Below, in pieces: positions 29,152 through 39,900 of a DNA stretch of 64,000 bases (its first letter is position 1; each line of letters begins with the position of its first letter). Below the pieces are notes generated by a model that had not been told where the DNA came from, did no database searches, and saw only the letters and a list, made by a program, of their open reading frames with translations. The stretch is from Mesocentrotus franciscanus. Lineage: Eukaryota; Echinodermata; Echinoidea; Camarodonta; Strongylocentrotidae. Made by a program: the position numbers and the translations under genes. The stretch spans positions 15,277,216 to 15,341,215 of the forward strand of contig CP137670.1 in the NCBI GenBank assembly GCA_037976565.1, in the 5' to 3' direction.

Positions 29152-30972
29152 CAGAGGCAGCGGAGCGACTTCCAAAGTGGGGGGGGGGGCACAAACAAAA
29201 AAGGGCACTTTCTGGAAAACAGGGGCACCTTCAAAGGGAAATCTCAAAGCGAAAAGATACAAGTTTTTAGACATCGGGTATATACCCCTACATTGTGATT
29301 ACATTATCAGGGATGATTTTAATATTTGTTTCTCTTTATACATCATATAAGATATTGGTTAAGCATCATACTTTGCAGTGGGTGCGATGATCTGAAAATC
29401 ATTTGCGAGCGAGCAAAGCGAGCGAGGAAAATTTTTAAAGATTTGTGAGGTCGCAGCGCGAAAAATTACATCTTATAAAGAGGAAAAACCCAATCCTGAT
29501 GGGATTATAAGCACATTCTCAAAACGGAAGACTGAAAAGACCCTTGATAAGTAACATAATTATAACATCTATAAATGCAAGCGAGCGTAGCGAGCGAGCT
29601 TTGGGTGAAATTGCTCTTAGTCGCTTGAAATTAGGGGCACGTTTAATGATGAGAGGAAAAGGGGACACTTACCAAAAGGGATAAGACACTTATTAGAAAA
29701 GAAAAGCAGCACGTGTCAAAGTACAAAGGCTAATTACCAGAGGTAAAAATGGAGCACTTCTTACACCTAAACAAAGAGGCACTTATGATAATGGGAAATG
29801 GGCATTTGTCGACGGAAAAGAGGCACCCATCAGATTTTGATAGGGGCTTTTATAAGAAGTGAAAAGGGGCATTTATGAAAAAGGGATAGGTACCTTATTA
29901 GAAAGAAAAAGGGGCACGTATCATTGTTAAAATGGTAATTATCAGAGGTGAAAAGGAGCACTTATCGCATCTGAAAAGGGGCACTGACCATATATAAAAA
30001 GAGGCACTTAATATGAGAATGAAAAATGGGCACTAATAATAAAGGGAAATGTGCATTTGTTGAAAAAAGGGGCACCGATCAGATTTTAATAGGGGCATTT
30101 ATCGGAGGTGAAAGGGGGCTTTTATTAAAAGGGGGAAGTGGCTCTTATTAAAAAGAAAAAGAGGCACATGCTAAAATAAACGGGGCACTTATCAGAGATG
30201 AAAAGAGGTAATCATGAGAAGGGAAGGGGCACTTATAAGAAGGAAAAAGAGCTTTTATTAGGAATGAAAAGGGGGACGTGTCAAAATAAAAGTGGCATTT
30301 ATTAGAAATGAAAATAGCAGTTATCAGGAGGGGAAGGGGACTTGTCAAAGTAAAACGAGTATCTCTCAGAATTGAATAGGGTCTTATGAGAATGAAAAAG
30401 AATTATTTTCATAGGTAAAAAGGGGCATTTATGAGAAGGGGCTCTTTTTAAATGGGGGCACTTATAAGGAAAAGGGGCACTTATTAGAAAGGAAAGGGGG
30501 CATATGTGAAAAGATTAGGTGCGTTTATCCGAGTTAAAAAGGGGTAGTTATTAAAAGGGGAAGGGGCACTTCTTACAAAGTAAAGGGGGCACTTGTCAAA
30601 GCAAAAGAGGCACCTCTCAGATTTGAATAGGACAGTTATCAGAGGTGAAGGGGCGCTTATCAAAAGTCAAAAGGGCGCTTCTCGTACCTGAAAAGGGGCA
30701 CTTACTAGAGATATTATGAGAATGGAAAATGGACACTTATTGCAAAGGAAAATGGGAACTTGTTGAAGGAAAAGGGGTAAGTGTCAAAATAAAAGGGGCA
30801 CTTATCAGAGGTGGAAAGGGGAAGGGGCATTTTAAAAATTAATAGGGGCACTTAATTGGCACTTTTACAAAGTTAAAGGGGCACTTTTTCTATGTAAGAA
30901 GGGGCACTTTTGGGGTACATGAAAAAATGGGAGGGCACTGTGCCCCCCTGCCCCCCGGGAGCGCCGCCTCTG
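29152..30972. mobile_element. hAT-type non-autonomous element with 8-bp target duplication
   Basis: Flanked by the direct repeat TTCCAGTC (29144-29151 and 30973-30980). The ends are CAGAGGCAGCGG and, inverted, CAGAGGCGGCGC. An 8-bp duplication plus a CAG...CTG terminus is the hAT signature. The interior contains palindromic GCGAGCGAGC words (about 29406-29430, 29580-29600). It also has about 1.3 kb of degenerate units of the type 'aaaaggggcacttatcagag', all in one orientation. No coding capacity. Confidence 0.85.
29640..30920 (+). repeat. Degenerate ~30-bp minisatellite 'aaaggggcacttat...'
   Basis: Dozens of units of variable length (roughly 25-40 bp) with the core 'aaaaggggcact' and purine-rich spacers. 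Units vary strongly, as expected for an old array. It forms most of the hAT-type element's interior and leaves the plus strand strongly purine-biased. Confidence 0.85.
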
Positions 30973-30980
30973 TTCCAGTC

Positions 30981-32040
30981 TCAAATGCCATTTCATAATG
31001 TTTAAACGAAATATTGTGACTTCTCTAAAGTTAAAAACCTTAAAAGTCACTGACTGACATACTCTCCAATTTGCAAAAAAATAAAAAAAAACAAAAACAA
31101 AACCTGGAGCAAGGAATGATTAATGTATTTATTGCTAGCTAGTATGGCTAGACAAAAAGAAGGCACACTGAAGTGTAACATTTGACAATACAAGTTGCAA
31201 GGCGACATGGAAAGATAATGCGAGTAACAAACGTGTACTTCCAGTAGCAAAGGATGGTATGTGTATTTATTCAAGAACTTCATAGCTGAGAATTGTATTT
31301 GCAAAAAAAAAATCCTTTTAAGTAGAGAGTCGATTAATAGTTCAAGTGCAAAAACGTAACACACACTTGTTTTATTGATAAAGGAATGACACTTCAGTTA
31401 CTGCTACGTTTATAATCAGAGAGTTCCAAATTAAGAATTTAGTATATGTAACCCAATTAGGAAAGGAATGATTCGCATATTAATTCAGACTAAGCACTGG
31501 ACTGAAATGAATTTACATTGACGATCACTCCTTTCATTCACTTCGGTAACCAACCAATCAATTGCAACGAGTAGTACTTGTTTACTTTTGTTAACGTAAT
31601 TCTATTGACAAGGAACTGAATGACATATTTGTTAAGAGTACATAACATAATTAAACAAAATGTTACACTGTTGATAAGTTCACAGCTATTGGGTCAATCT
31701 CCTTAAACATATGAGATAGTAAGGATAATACATACCAAGCTATATAATGATGTAATTTAAATGATCGTGTGACACACGCGGAGGTTAAAGAGCCCCATTG
31801 TCGACATGAAATAAGCGATCAAAGTGCGACCAGCTACTGCAGAAAGAAATTCCATTAACAAATGCGTAATTCAGTAGGAAAAGAATGTATGAATTAATTA
31901 AAAGTTAACAAAGATAAAAAAAAAAAAAAAAAAAAAACAGTGAATAGGTCGGTCCACCAACTTCATGGATGTACTCCCCCCTCTCTCCCCCCCCCCCAGT
32001 ACCAGCAACAAGCCACATCAACCTGGACCTAACAAATACA
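30981..32040. other. Non-coding stretch, no gene recognised
   Basis: AT-rich. Contains an A-run near 31918-31936 and a C-run near 31990-31998. The 105-codon minus frame at 31047-31364 is hydrophobic but has no recognised domain. Confidence 0.4.
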
Positions 32041-32210
32041 CCTCAATTCTTGGAATCCAGCTTGGAATTAGCTTGCATACCTTAGCTGCTGCCGTCGGGC
32101 AAACCCTGAGCAAGCTTCCAGGTTGTTAGGAACAACCCTGTTCCCCTGTCAAGAAAGCATGCATACAATTTGAGCGAGCAGTAAACAGGTCCATTGTATA
32201 AGAAAATATG
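32041..32210. repeat. Repeat related to the MITE at 19534
   Basis: Shares 'gcaagcttccaggttgtt' and the surrounding arrangement ('cgggca', 'catgcatacaatttg') with 19534-19663, in the same orientation. The terminal AATAGACCGGT motif is degraded here. Confidence 0.5.
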
Positions 32211-32289
32211 ATCATTACAAATGGGAGTGGTAATTCAAAAGCAAAAGAGTAACATGCACTTTTTTAAGTATTTCTATTGATGAAGTAAC

Positions 32290-32668
32290 TGCAATCCATT
32301 GAACAATAAGTTGGATTTTCTGTTGTGAGTTTCCAACATGGTGACCTTGTTTTCCAGGGATTTAATCGTCTGCTGTACAGAGTCTTTAAATTTAGACAAC
32401 CTTTCTTTTTCAATTTCTAAGATCTTGGCCGAGTTGAAACTGACGCTGGATTCAAGCTCCTCGAATCTGTTCTGTTATTGATGGCATAAACTTCATTAGA
32501 TAGTATGTCATATATACCAGATATAAAATTCTTGAACTCCCGTATGGTATTATGAAGGTCTCCAAGGGTGGGCTCGGTCTCGCTCGCGATTTCCTCGGCC
32601 GAGTCTTCGGCTCCCGACATGGCACCCGATGGCTTAGGCTTGGTGGTAGCTTTTGTGCGTGTCATCAT
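32290..32668 (-). pseudogene. LINE ORF1 N-terminal fragment (coiled coil)
   Basis: Starts with ATG at 32668. An acidic Ser/Thr-rich N-terminus (GAEDSAEEIASETEPTLGDL) leads into a helical region. After a frameshift near 32470 it continues EIEKERLSKFKDSVQQTIKS, LENKVTMLETHNRKSNLLF. The heptad pattern ending in 'LEnxxRxxNL' is typical of the trimeric coiled coil in LINE ORF1 proteins. Nothing of the rest of the element was seen. Confidence 0.6.
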
Positions 32669-32787
32669 GGCTGGTTCAAACTGGTTCGGGCGTAAACAAA
32701 TTCCGTTCTTTGATGCTCAAAAAGTCACAAAATGACTGGAAACTCACATAATCGTTAATGCTGTGCGATAGTGAGATAGGGCCTTAA

Positions 32788-33051
32788 AGGGCCTATCTCA
32801 CTGAGCGGCGAATGCTTGCGAACGTTGCGAATTTCGGATATTGGGATCAAAAAGAACTTCAGCGACACCGTCTTACAACCGTTTGCAAAGGCTTACGACT
32901 GTTTTGCAAAGGCCTACGATTGTTTTGCGACGAGAAAAACTGTTTGCGACAATGAAAACTGTTTGCGAACTTTCTTGCACCCGTTTACAAACCCTGGCGA
33001 AACCCCAAATTCGCTACGTTCGCAAGAATTCGGCGCTCAGTGAGATAGGTC
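32788..33051. mobile_element. 264-bp MITE flanked by TTAA
   Basis: TTAA at 32784-32787 and 33052-33055. The terminal inverted repeats are about 43 bp with few mismatches, beginning CCTATCTCACTGAGCGGCGA on the left and its counterpart on the right. The interior has repeats of the type 'gtttgcaaaggcttacgact'. A TTAA duplication fits piggyBac- or Kolobok-type transposition. Confidence 0.8.
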
Positions 33052-33469
33052 TTAAGACGATATGTTTAAATGTTGTGGGGGGTTCTATACTTGCATTTGA
33101 AATTTCAAATGTGAGTTGTTATATTATTTTGAATTCAGCTTCTCCATTTGATAATTCTGTTTCTATTTTTATATGCTCCACCCCTTTGTTTTTATTTCTT
33201 TGTCTGAGTTCATTTCATTCACCTGCTATGACTAACGGCATATCTTAGGATAAAATCCACCTTGCTTACATTAACTGTTGCTTTATCTTGCAAGTCACTG
33301 GCATGATTTTTATCAAATAAAAAATTCTGAGATGGCGATATTAAAGTACAGATAAACTTTATTTTAAATTCCGTTTCCACCTGATGAAGAAGTCAATGTA
33401 GTGCATTCTAGAGAAAGGCCAAGTATTATTTCCTGAAAGATCTTTTCGTCATTCGCGTGCATAACCTCT

Positions 33470-34235
33470 TTTGACCTGACCTGCGAGAAAATAACTGTAT
33501 CTCTCTTGACTTGAAATGAGGACCAATCTTTGACCGGATCTGAAAAATGATATTATCCCTCTTGACCGGACCTAAGAGACTCTCTTGACTTGACTTGAGA
33601 TACGATTATTATCTCTGTTTTACCGCCCTTGACGGGACCTGGTAACTTTACCTCTTTTGAATTATCGTGAGAGAGAATATTATCCCTCTTGACCGGACCC
33701 AAGAGACTCGCTTGACTTGACTTGTAATAAAGAATTGCCATACTCTCACAGCCTTCAAGGGGTGTCTGAAAACACATCTTTTCTAATTTTGCTGTAATAT
33801 TCCTCTTTGTAAGTAATGTAAGCTTTGTATGATAATGTTCTCTCTCTTTGTTTGTTTATTTCTTGTTTATGCGGTTTGTATCAAATGAAAAGGGGCTTTA
33901 TAAATGTAAAATTATCATATTTATTATTATTATTATTATTATCATTATTGATAGACAATATTATTTCTCATTCACCTTCATTGACGGGACCTGATAATTT
34001 TTCCTATCTTGAATTAGCGTGAGAGTAAATAATACCTCTCTCGACTTAACCTGAGAGATAATTTTACCTATCTTCACTGGACCTGGAAGACACTATAATC
34101 CCTTTGGTCATGACCTTGGGGATAATTGTATCTCGCTCGACTTCACCGATGAGAAATCTACCTTAACCTGACCTGAGAGATAATATCTCCTTTTAACTTG
34201 AGTGTGGTGATGATTTTATCTCTAGATTTAGTGAG
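33470..34235 (+). repeat. Minisatellite 'cctcttgaccggacctgagagataat', split by a LINE tail
   Basis: Imperfect units of about 35-40 bp containing 'cttgaccggacct' or 'cttgacttgac' and 'gagagataat' run from 33470 to 33725 and resume from 33970 to 34235. The middle 240 bp is the LINE 3' end described separately. Confidence 0.7.
33725..33968 (+). pseudogene. CR1/L2-like LINE 3'-end fragment with (ATT)n tail
   Basis: Reads LTAFKGCLKTHLF then a stop, the conserved C-terminal residues of CR1/L2 ORF2. About 150 bp later comes 'ggggctttataaatgtaaaa' and a (TTA)n tail. The insertion interrupts a minisatellite, which gives clean relative ages. Confidence 0.7.
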
Positions 34236-34484
34236 GTTGGATAATGACATTACGTAAAATACCAAAAGGAATAAATAAATAAGCAAAAGTAACTATTAAA
34301 GAAAGAACCCCTTTCCTAAGTTCTATAGCATTTTTTTGTGTCACTATTTCTACATTATATGATGGATATATGTTAATGTGAGGTAACAGAGTATGACAAC
34401 TTTAAATGGTGTGAAAGTGGATTATTGTTGTCCATTTAGAATGATATATACATGATACATCTCTCTCTATAATATTATACACAC

Positions 34485-34504
34485 ACGACCACACGACCAC
34501 ACGA

Positions 34505-34539
<35 letters not shown>

Positions 34540-34564
34540 CATGTCAGAGTTGAGAATTCTCGCA

Positions 34565-34602
<38 letters not shown>
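34485..34602. repeat. (CA)n and two (TA)n microsatellites
   Basis: 'acacacac' at about 34505-34526, then 'tatatata' at 34528-34540 and again at 34570-34600, separated by about 30 bp of unique sequence. Confidence 0.9.
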
Positions 34603-34603
<1 letters not shown>

Positions 34604-34604
<1 letters not shown>

Positions 34605-36450
34605 TGACATGTAAATTGTTTCCAATTTATCTTTAAAAAAACGGCACGGTCAAATTTTTAAAAAGCCGCGGTCAATCTTTCACACATACATAATTATTTG
34701 TATTTTTCACTTTCACTGACTTCACTACTCAAATACATGTACAAAGTTCCTCAATGGCATCCTATATGCTAAGGTTGAAGAGTTGCTTTACAAGAAGTTT
34801 GAAATTCTTTATAATAGGGTTATGCAAAATACGCGACCGCTTGTGAGTGTAGTGACCTTGGACGGTGCGAAAGAGCTTCACAGAGAAGCAGAAGCGTGGT
34901 CACGCAATACTGCGCTCTCCTCAAGCGGTTAAGAATATTGATTTTTATAGTATCTACAAGTTTTGGTGATCTGCTGAAAGTTGAAAATGACAAATTAATA
35001 GAAAACATCAAAACTTAATCGACGTTCCGACGATCTTTCCCATTTCCGACCTACCCCCTCTACCGACGCATATTTATGAAAGATTCTATGATTTTGAACC
35101 AAGGTTTGAGAAGAAGTAAACTGTTGAGTCCCCCCCCCCCCACTCCTCTTCCGAAAATTCAGAACTGACATAATGTATCAAGATAACACAAATTCACAAT
35201 AATTTTATCTAAAATAAATGTCTTTATTTCGTATATCAATGCAAAGAAGATATCTATAACCATGATAACAAAGCTCAATTTATTTGAGTTTGAAATCGTA
35301 TTCCCTCACTAAACACTTACCGTAAAATTAAACTTCCTCTGACTCTGACGGTATACGTATGCTCAGTGGGGTTTAGCTCATCGGTCATACGTCACACGCT
35401 CTTGATACAATTGCTCCGCAGTATTCCCTATACTTACCAAACCCCTAACTTTAGTCCTGGTCCCAAAAAATATACTTAATCCTAATCCTAACCCTAAACA
35501 TAAAATAAAACACAATCGCAACCTTAACCATATATCTATAATCTCGATGAAATAAACCGTAGAGCAGTTGTCGCCAAAGCGAATGTGGGATTACTCGTCC
35601 TGTTAACCCGGACAACCTTCCTACAAAATGAGAGATCTAGTTTAACGTACACAAATATATATATATAATCATGCTATATTCCAATCATTTAAGAAAAATA
35701 GATTATATTCATGAACCTTCCGGGTCTATGATTTAAGAAAACATGCATTGTTTGTATATGATTATTTTCATCTTTAAAACAGAAATCATACTATCACTTG
35801 CACTATTTTTGTTTTTTTCAGCTCAACGATATTTTAGTAAACATGGTAAATAAATACATTGCCTTGAGTTAACTGAAGAGTCGCATAATCAGGGTTATGA
35901 TTTCCAAGTGCTGTCTTCTTGAGAATACAAAAAGTCATTGATATAACAAAAATAAAATAAAGCTACCCCTTGATTTAAATGTATGATAATTCGTTCTAAA
36001 ATCGAATTGACCACATCGTTATTGAGGCGGTAGATTTGGGCATTGTGATCTGAATCATGAGTAATTTATCATAAAATCATAATATTTCTTTGTTTCGTCA
36101 CATATCATAAGACGGCGTAAGGATGAGTTCATGATTTGAATTTCCTTCCGTTGTATTATTGTTTTAGTACACACTTTTGGTTTTGTAACTCATTATACAA
36201 GGCTCTGCAGTAATTTAATTCAATTGTTTTGTATATATATATATACATGTATATACCATCTATCATATCAGACTCCTGTTTGTTTTGCAACGGTCTATAA
36301 TCATCCCATTTTAAACGTTACACCGTTATCAGCCCCATCAGACATGATCTAATTTCAAAGACCTGGAGGAAAGTTTCAAGAGCGTCTACGGTCTACGGTA
36401 TCAAAAGTGTTTCAACCTCTCATGAACGTTTAGTAACACTAATAACATAT
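34604..36450. other. Intergenic stretch, no gene recognised
   Basis: AT-rich. Contains a telomere-like 'cctaatcctaaccctaaac' at 35481-35499. It sits inside a region with loosely matching inverted ends ('acaattgctccgc' near 35407; 'acaactgctctacgg' on the minus strand near 35565), possibly a small MITE. An inverted-repeat-like block with 'accgcttg/caagcggt' is at 34834-34929. Confidence 0.4.
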
Positions 36451-36454
36451 TTAC

Positions 36455-36770
36455 ATTTTCAGGCACTATCTTATAGTTCTGGATAATTGTTTTCATAGGT
36501 TCGACGGCAACCTTTAGCATCATATCCTATCAACCTCTTCAGGCACGTATAGTACTGTATTAACGTTTTACGACGGACAGTGGTGGTTTATAATCTCCTC
36601 ACTGAAAGTAACCCTCATAAAATACGATGTTCTATTTTCCTTATCAGGCACTATCTTATAGTCCTGGATAATTGTTTTCATAGATTCTACGACAACTTTG
36701 AGCATCATATCCTATCAACCTCTTCAGGAACTATCTGATAGTACTGGATGAACGTTTTACGAGGGTCAAT
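36455..36770 (-). repeat. Partial tandem duplication of the CD225 gene 3' end
   Basis: About 130 bp ending the last coding exon of the CD225 gene (36640-36770) is repeated about 185 bp further downstream (36455-36585). Within each copy the 'atccagtactatcagatagt' word occurs twice in diverged form. The downstream copy carries an in-frame TAA early, so it is non-coding. Confidence 0.75.
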
Positions 36771-36908
36771 AGTAATTTCTATCAGCCTCGCTAACAGGAT
36801 GAGTACGATGAAGCCAAGCAAGACAAAGGCAGCGATGGCGTGGTTTCTTGCCGACTTGGACGCTTTTCTGGCACCGGGCAGATCCTTTGCTTGCACACGA
36901 GTGTCCAC
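36705..36908 (-). CDS. CD225-domain gene, terminal exon
   Basis: After acceptor 'tgctcttacag', the exon encodes VDTRVQAKDLPGARKASKSA, RNHAIAAFVLLGFIVLILLA and RLIEITIDPRKTFIQYYQ up to IVPEEVDRI and a stop (67 residues). GARKASKSAR before the second helix is the conserved CD225 linker. The C-terminal tail after the helix is longer than in most IFITMs. Confidence 0.9.
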   Translation of the reverse strand: MDTRVQAKDLPGARKASKSARNHAIAAFVLLGFIVLILLARLIEITIDPRKTFIQYYQIVPEEVDRI

Positions 36909-39900
36909 CTGTAAGAGCAACATACATGGAACAAATTAATACAGAGTATGGGTTAAAGCATGAAGGACAAGCTTGGAAGCAGCCACACTCAGCCATGTTT
37001 TTTCGATCTTGTATCACCATTTCAAACATCAATAATGCAATCAATGTGACATCATATTAATTTCTTATCATTTCGTTTAAAGCTCTTAGAAAACTGAAAT
37101 GCTTTTTATTTTTCTGGATTCTTAAAGAAGTATTTGAACATTGTATAAACACAACCAAAATTGTCTAATTAGGTAATGAACTTTTAGTCGAGATAAATGT
37201 GTTTCTTCTTTTTTACAACTGTAGATTTGCAATTTGCTTTTTTGTAATATCAAATCATTGTGTATGTCATGTTCTTCAACAAAACCATGGGAAATAAATG
37301 GACTTGAACCAAGCTAGAAGTGACAGAACGCAGGTTTGAATAAAAATAATCTCATCTTCCCACCTCGATGTCCAGTGTTTTTCGAAAAGAAGATTAATCA
37401 ATTCTTAAATGTAATTTTTAGATTTTCGTTCAAAAGTTACACATAGTTTAATCTAGACCACTTGAAAGAAAATCGGTCAATAATTGAAATACCTGATGAG
37501 ATTTTCTGAGTGCCCAGATCCCGATTGGGAAGAACCAGATCGCAGCCATCACTGAGAAGAATCGATAATTTGTAAAAGTCCCCGTGTCAGACTTCTTTCC
37601 ACTCGCGGGTGTCTGTTCCCTTGCTGTCCTTGTTGGTTGTTGTTAGGTGGGGTTTCTGGGTCGCGATGCAGTTGTGGCACTTCTGAAACAGGTGCAATGA
37701 TCGGAGAAGTCCCCTCGATGTCACCTCTGGTTCGTCTTTCATTCGCCGGCCTGTGATGCACTTTTTCGTTCGTGTTAGCTGAGGGTTCTGGACGCACATG
37801 TCTTCGTGGCACTTCCGAAACTGCTGACATGTTCGAAGTCTTTTCGTTGTTCTCTCTTGTTCGTCTTTCATTTGACGGTTTGTGCTGATGATGTCTGTCA
37901 AGAGTTGGATGTGTTTGTAGCGAAGGTTTTCCTGGAGGGTGTACATGACCAGCTGGTTGTGAATCGTCGTGTCTTATATGGCGTTGTGGTTTCGGGGGAA
38001 GTTGCGATATATTTCCCTTGTTGTCACTTGGTCTTCTAATTCTATGAGGTCGGTGAGGCCTTTGCTCGTGCGGCCTGAGATTTTCGTCTCTGCCAGGTCG
38101 GTGTGGATGCTTTGAGGAAGGATGTTGTCTGGGTTCCTGAGTTGGTCTGAGTCTCTGTGATGGGGGATTGTTTTCATTGATTTTATTGAGATCATTAAGT
38201 ATGGCATTGTTATCTTCCTGAAAAATGAGTTGCGAAAATGGTCTGTTGATTTCATTCGGGTACGTTAGTGGCCGGTCTCTCTTTCCTGCGAGGGCAGGGT
38301 TTCTTAGTGGAACAGCTCGATGAAGATCTTCATCGGAGAAGGTTCTGGGCTTGGGCCTGGAGTAAACCCGTATCGAATTAACCTGCGTATGACCCTTGTT
38401 GTTTAAAGGATGTTCCCCGGCTCTGTATGTTCGGTGTTGTGGCCTATAAGGCCTTGCGGATGTTGCTTTACTAGCAATTCTACTGTTACGGCTACTTGCA
38501 GCCGATGACCTTCTGGACTCGAGGGATTCTACACGCCTGCTAGTTGGAAGGCTATTACTACCTGATTTTCTTTGCATAAAAAGGTCTAGTTCCTGCTTGA
38601 TAAGGGATCTTCGAACATCTCCTTCTTGCGCCTTCTGTCTAGCACGTTCACCGCCCAAGGGCGCACAATGCCCTCTGATTTGACCCCTTTCGTCTTTATG
38701 GCCTGGCTTTCGTGATCTCGCAGAACTGCTTTGATGCAAACGGTCATTCTCTTTATCAATAGTCTTCCCACCAGGTTTTGATTGCAACCCATCACCACGG
38801 TCCCCGACTGGATCTTTGGGTTTGGGGTACACTCTTCTTTTCTGACGAAACGCCCTTGGCCTTCCTACATCTGATGCCCAGCTGCGTTCGGTAAAGACAC
38901 TATCAAGTGTTGAGGATTGGGAGCTATCATAGACTTGCCCCTTCCCATACCAGTCTATTGCTCGACGGCGCACAATGTCCGATGAAATTGGCTTTTGGTA
39001 AGTCTGTGATGGTCTACTGAGGTATGAATATTGAATTCTTCAATATCGTAGGCATATCCCGGGTTGTCCAGACCAAAGGGCTCGGATCTTTCATCTTCTG
39101 GCGCGGCATTGTCAGAAGATTTAGGGTAGCTGAACACTTCATCCACCAGTGGGTTTAAGCCCACGGGTTCTCCATGATGTTGTTCATATGCTCTGTCTCC
39201 ACCAACCTCTGCGTCATAAGTATCGTTTCCCTGCAGCTCCCTAATCTCAGGACCCCTCCAGTTGATATTCTCTGAAGCTCGTGTGATGTCTTCGGGGTCG
39301 CTCTTACCTCTTTTGGCATCAAGGATGAACCGGATGTGCCTATCAGGAGAACTTGTCCGCCTTTCTCTGTTCTCCGTGATGATAATGCCATTACTGGGAC
39401 GCACTGGTTTCTCGTCCTCAGATTCGTCAATATGGACAAGTTCTGCCCAAACAGATACATCGGACTGGTTGGTGATGTCAACCTGTGGTTTATCGGCAGG
39501 TTTGGCAAAGTCACTGACAAGATCAAGGTGAATAGAAAGAAATGATTAAATAATATAAAACAAATATATAAAACTAACTGCTTTTAGGCACAGTTCAAAC
39601 AATTAACCTTTCAGTATAATACATCCGGAAAGGAAAATGATATTCAGTCCGTTTTATTGTGAAAGGATTAATTTTATGAATGTTATATTGGTCTCATATG
39701 AAAGAAATATCTTGATGCTTTTTAAACTGTTAAATATGTATATGTGATACCATTGCAATTATAACAATAAGGTTGATTCAAGTAGTGCTTGTTATAGGTT
39801 TCTATGCGATTTAAAAAATTTAAAAGGAAGAAAAGGAAGAGGCCGAAGAAGAAGAAAGCACAGGGAGGAGAAGAAGATGAATTATAAGAAAAACAAGAAG

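Noticed and set aside
32816..33248. Plus-strand open frames (75 and 135 codons)
   Set aside because: They translate the TTAA-flanked MITE and its flank.
37587..37946. 119-codon minus-strand frame
   Set aside because: Shadow of the CD225 gene's large exon in a third frame; not consistent with splice phases.
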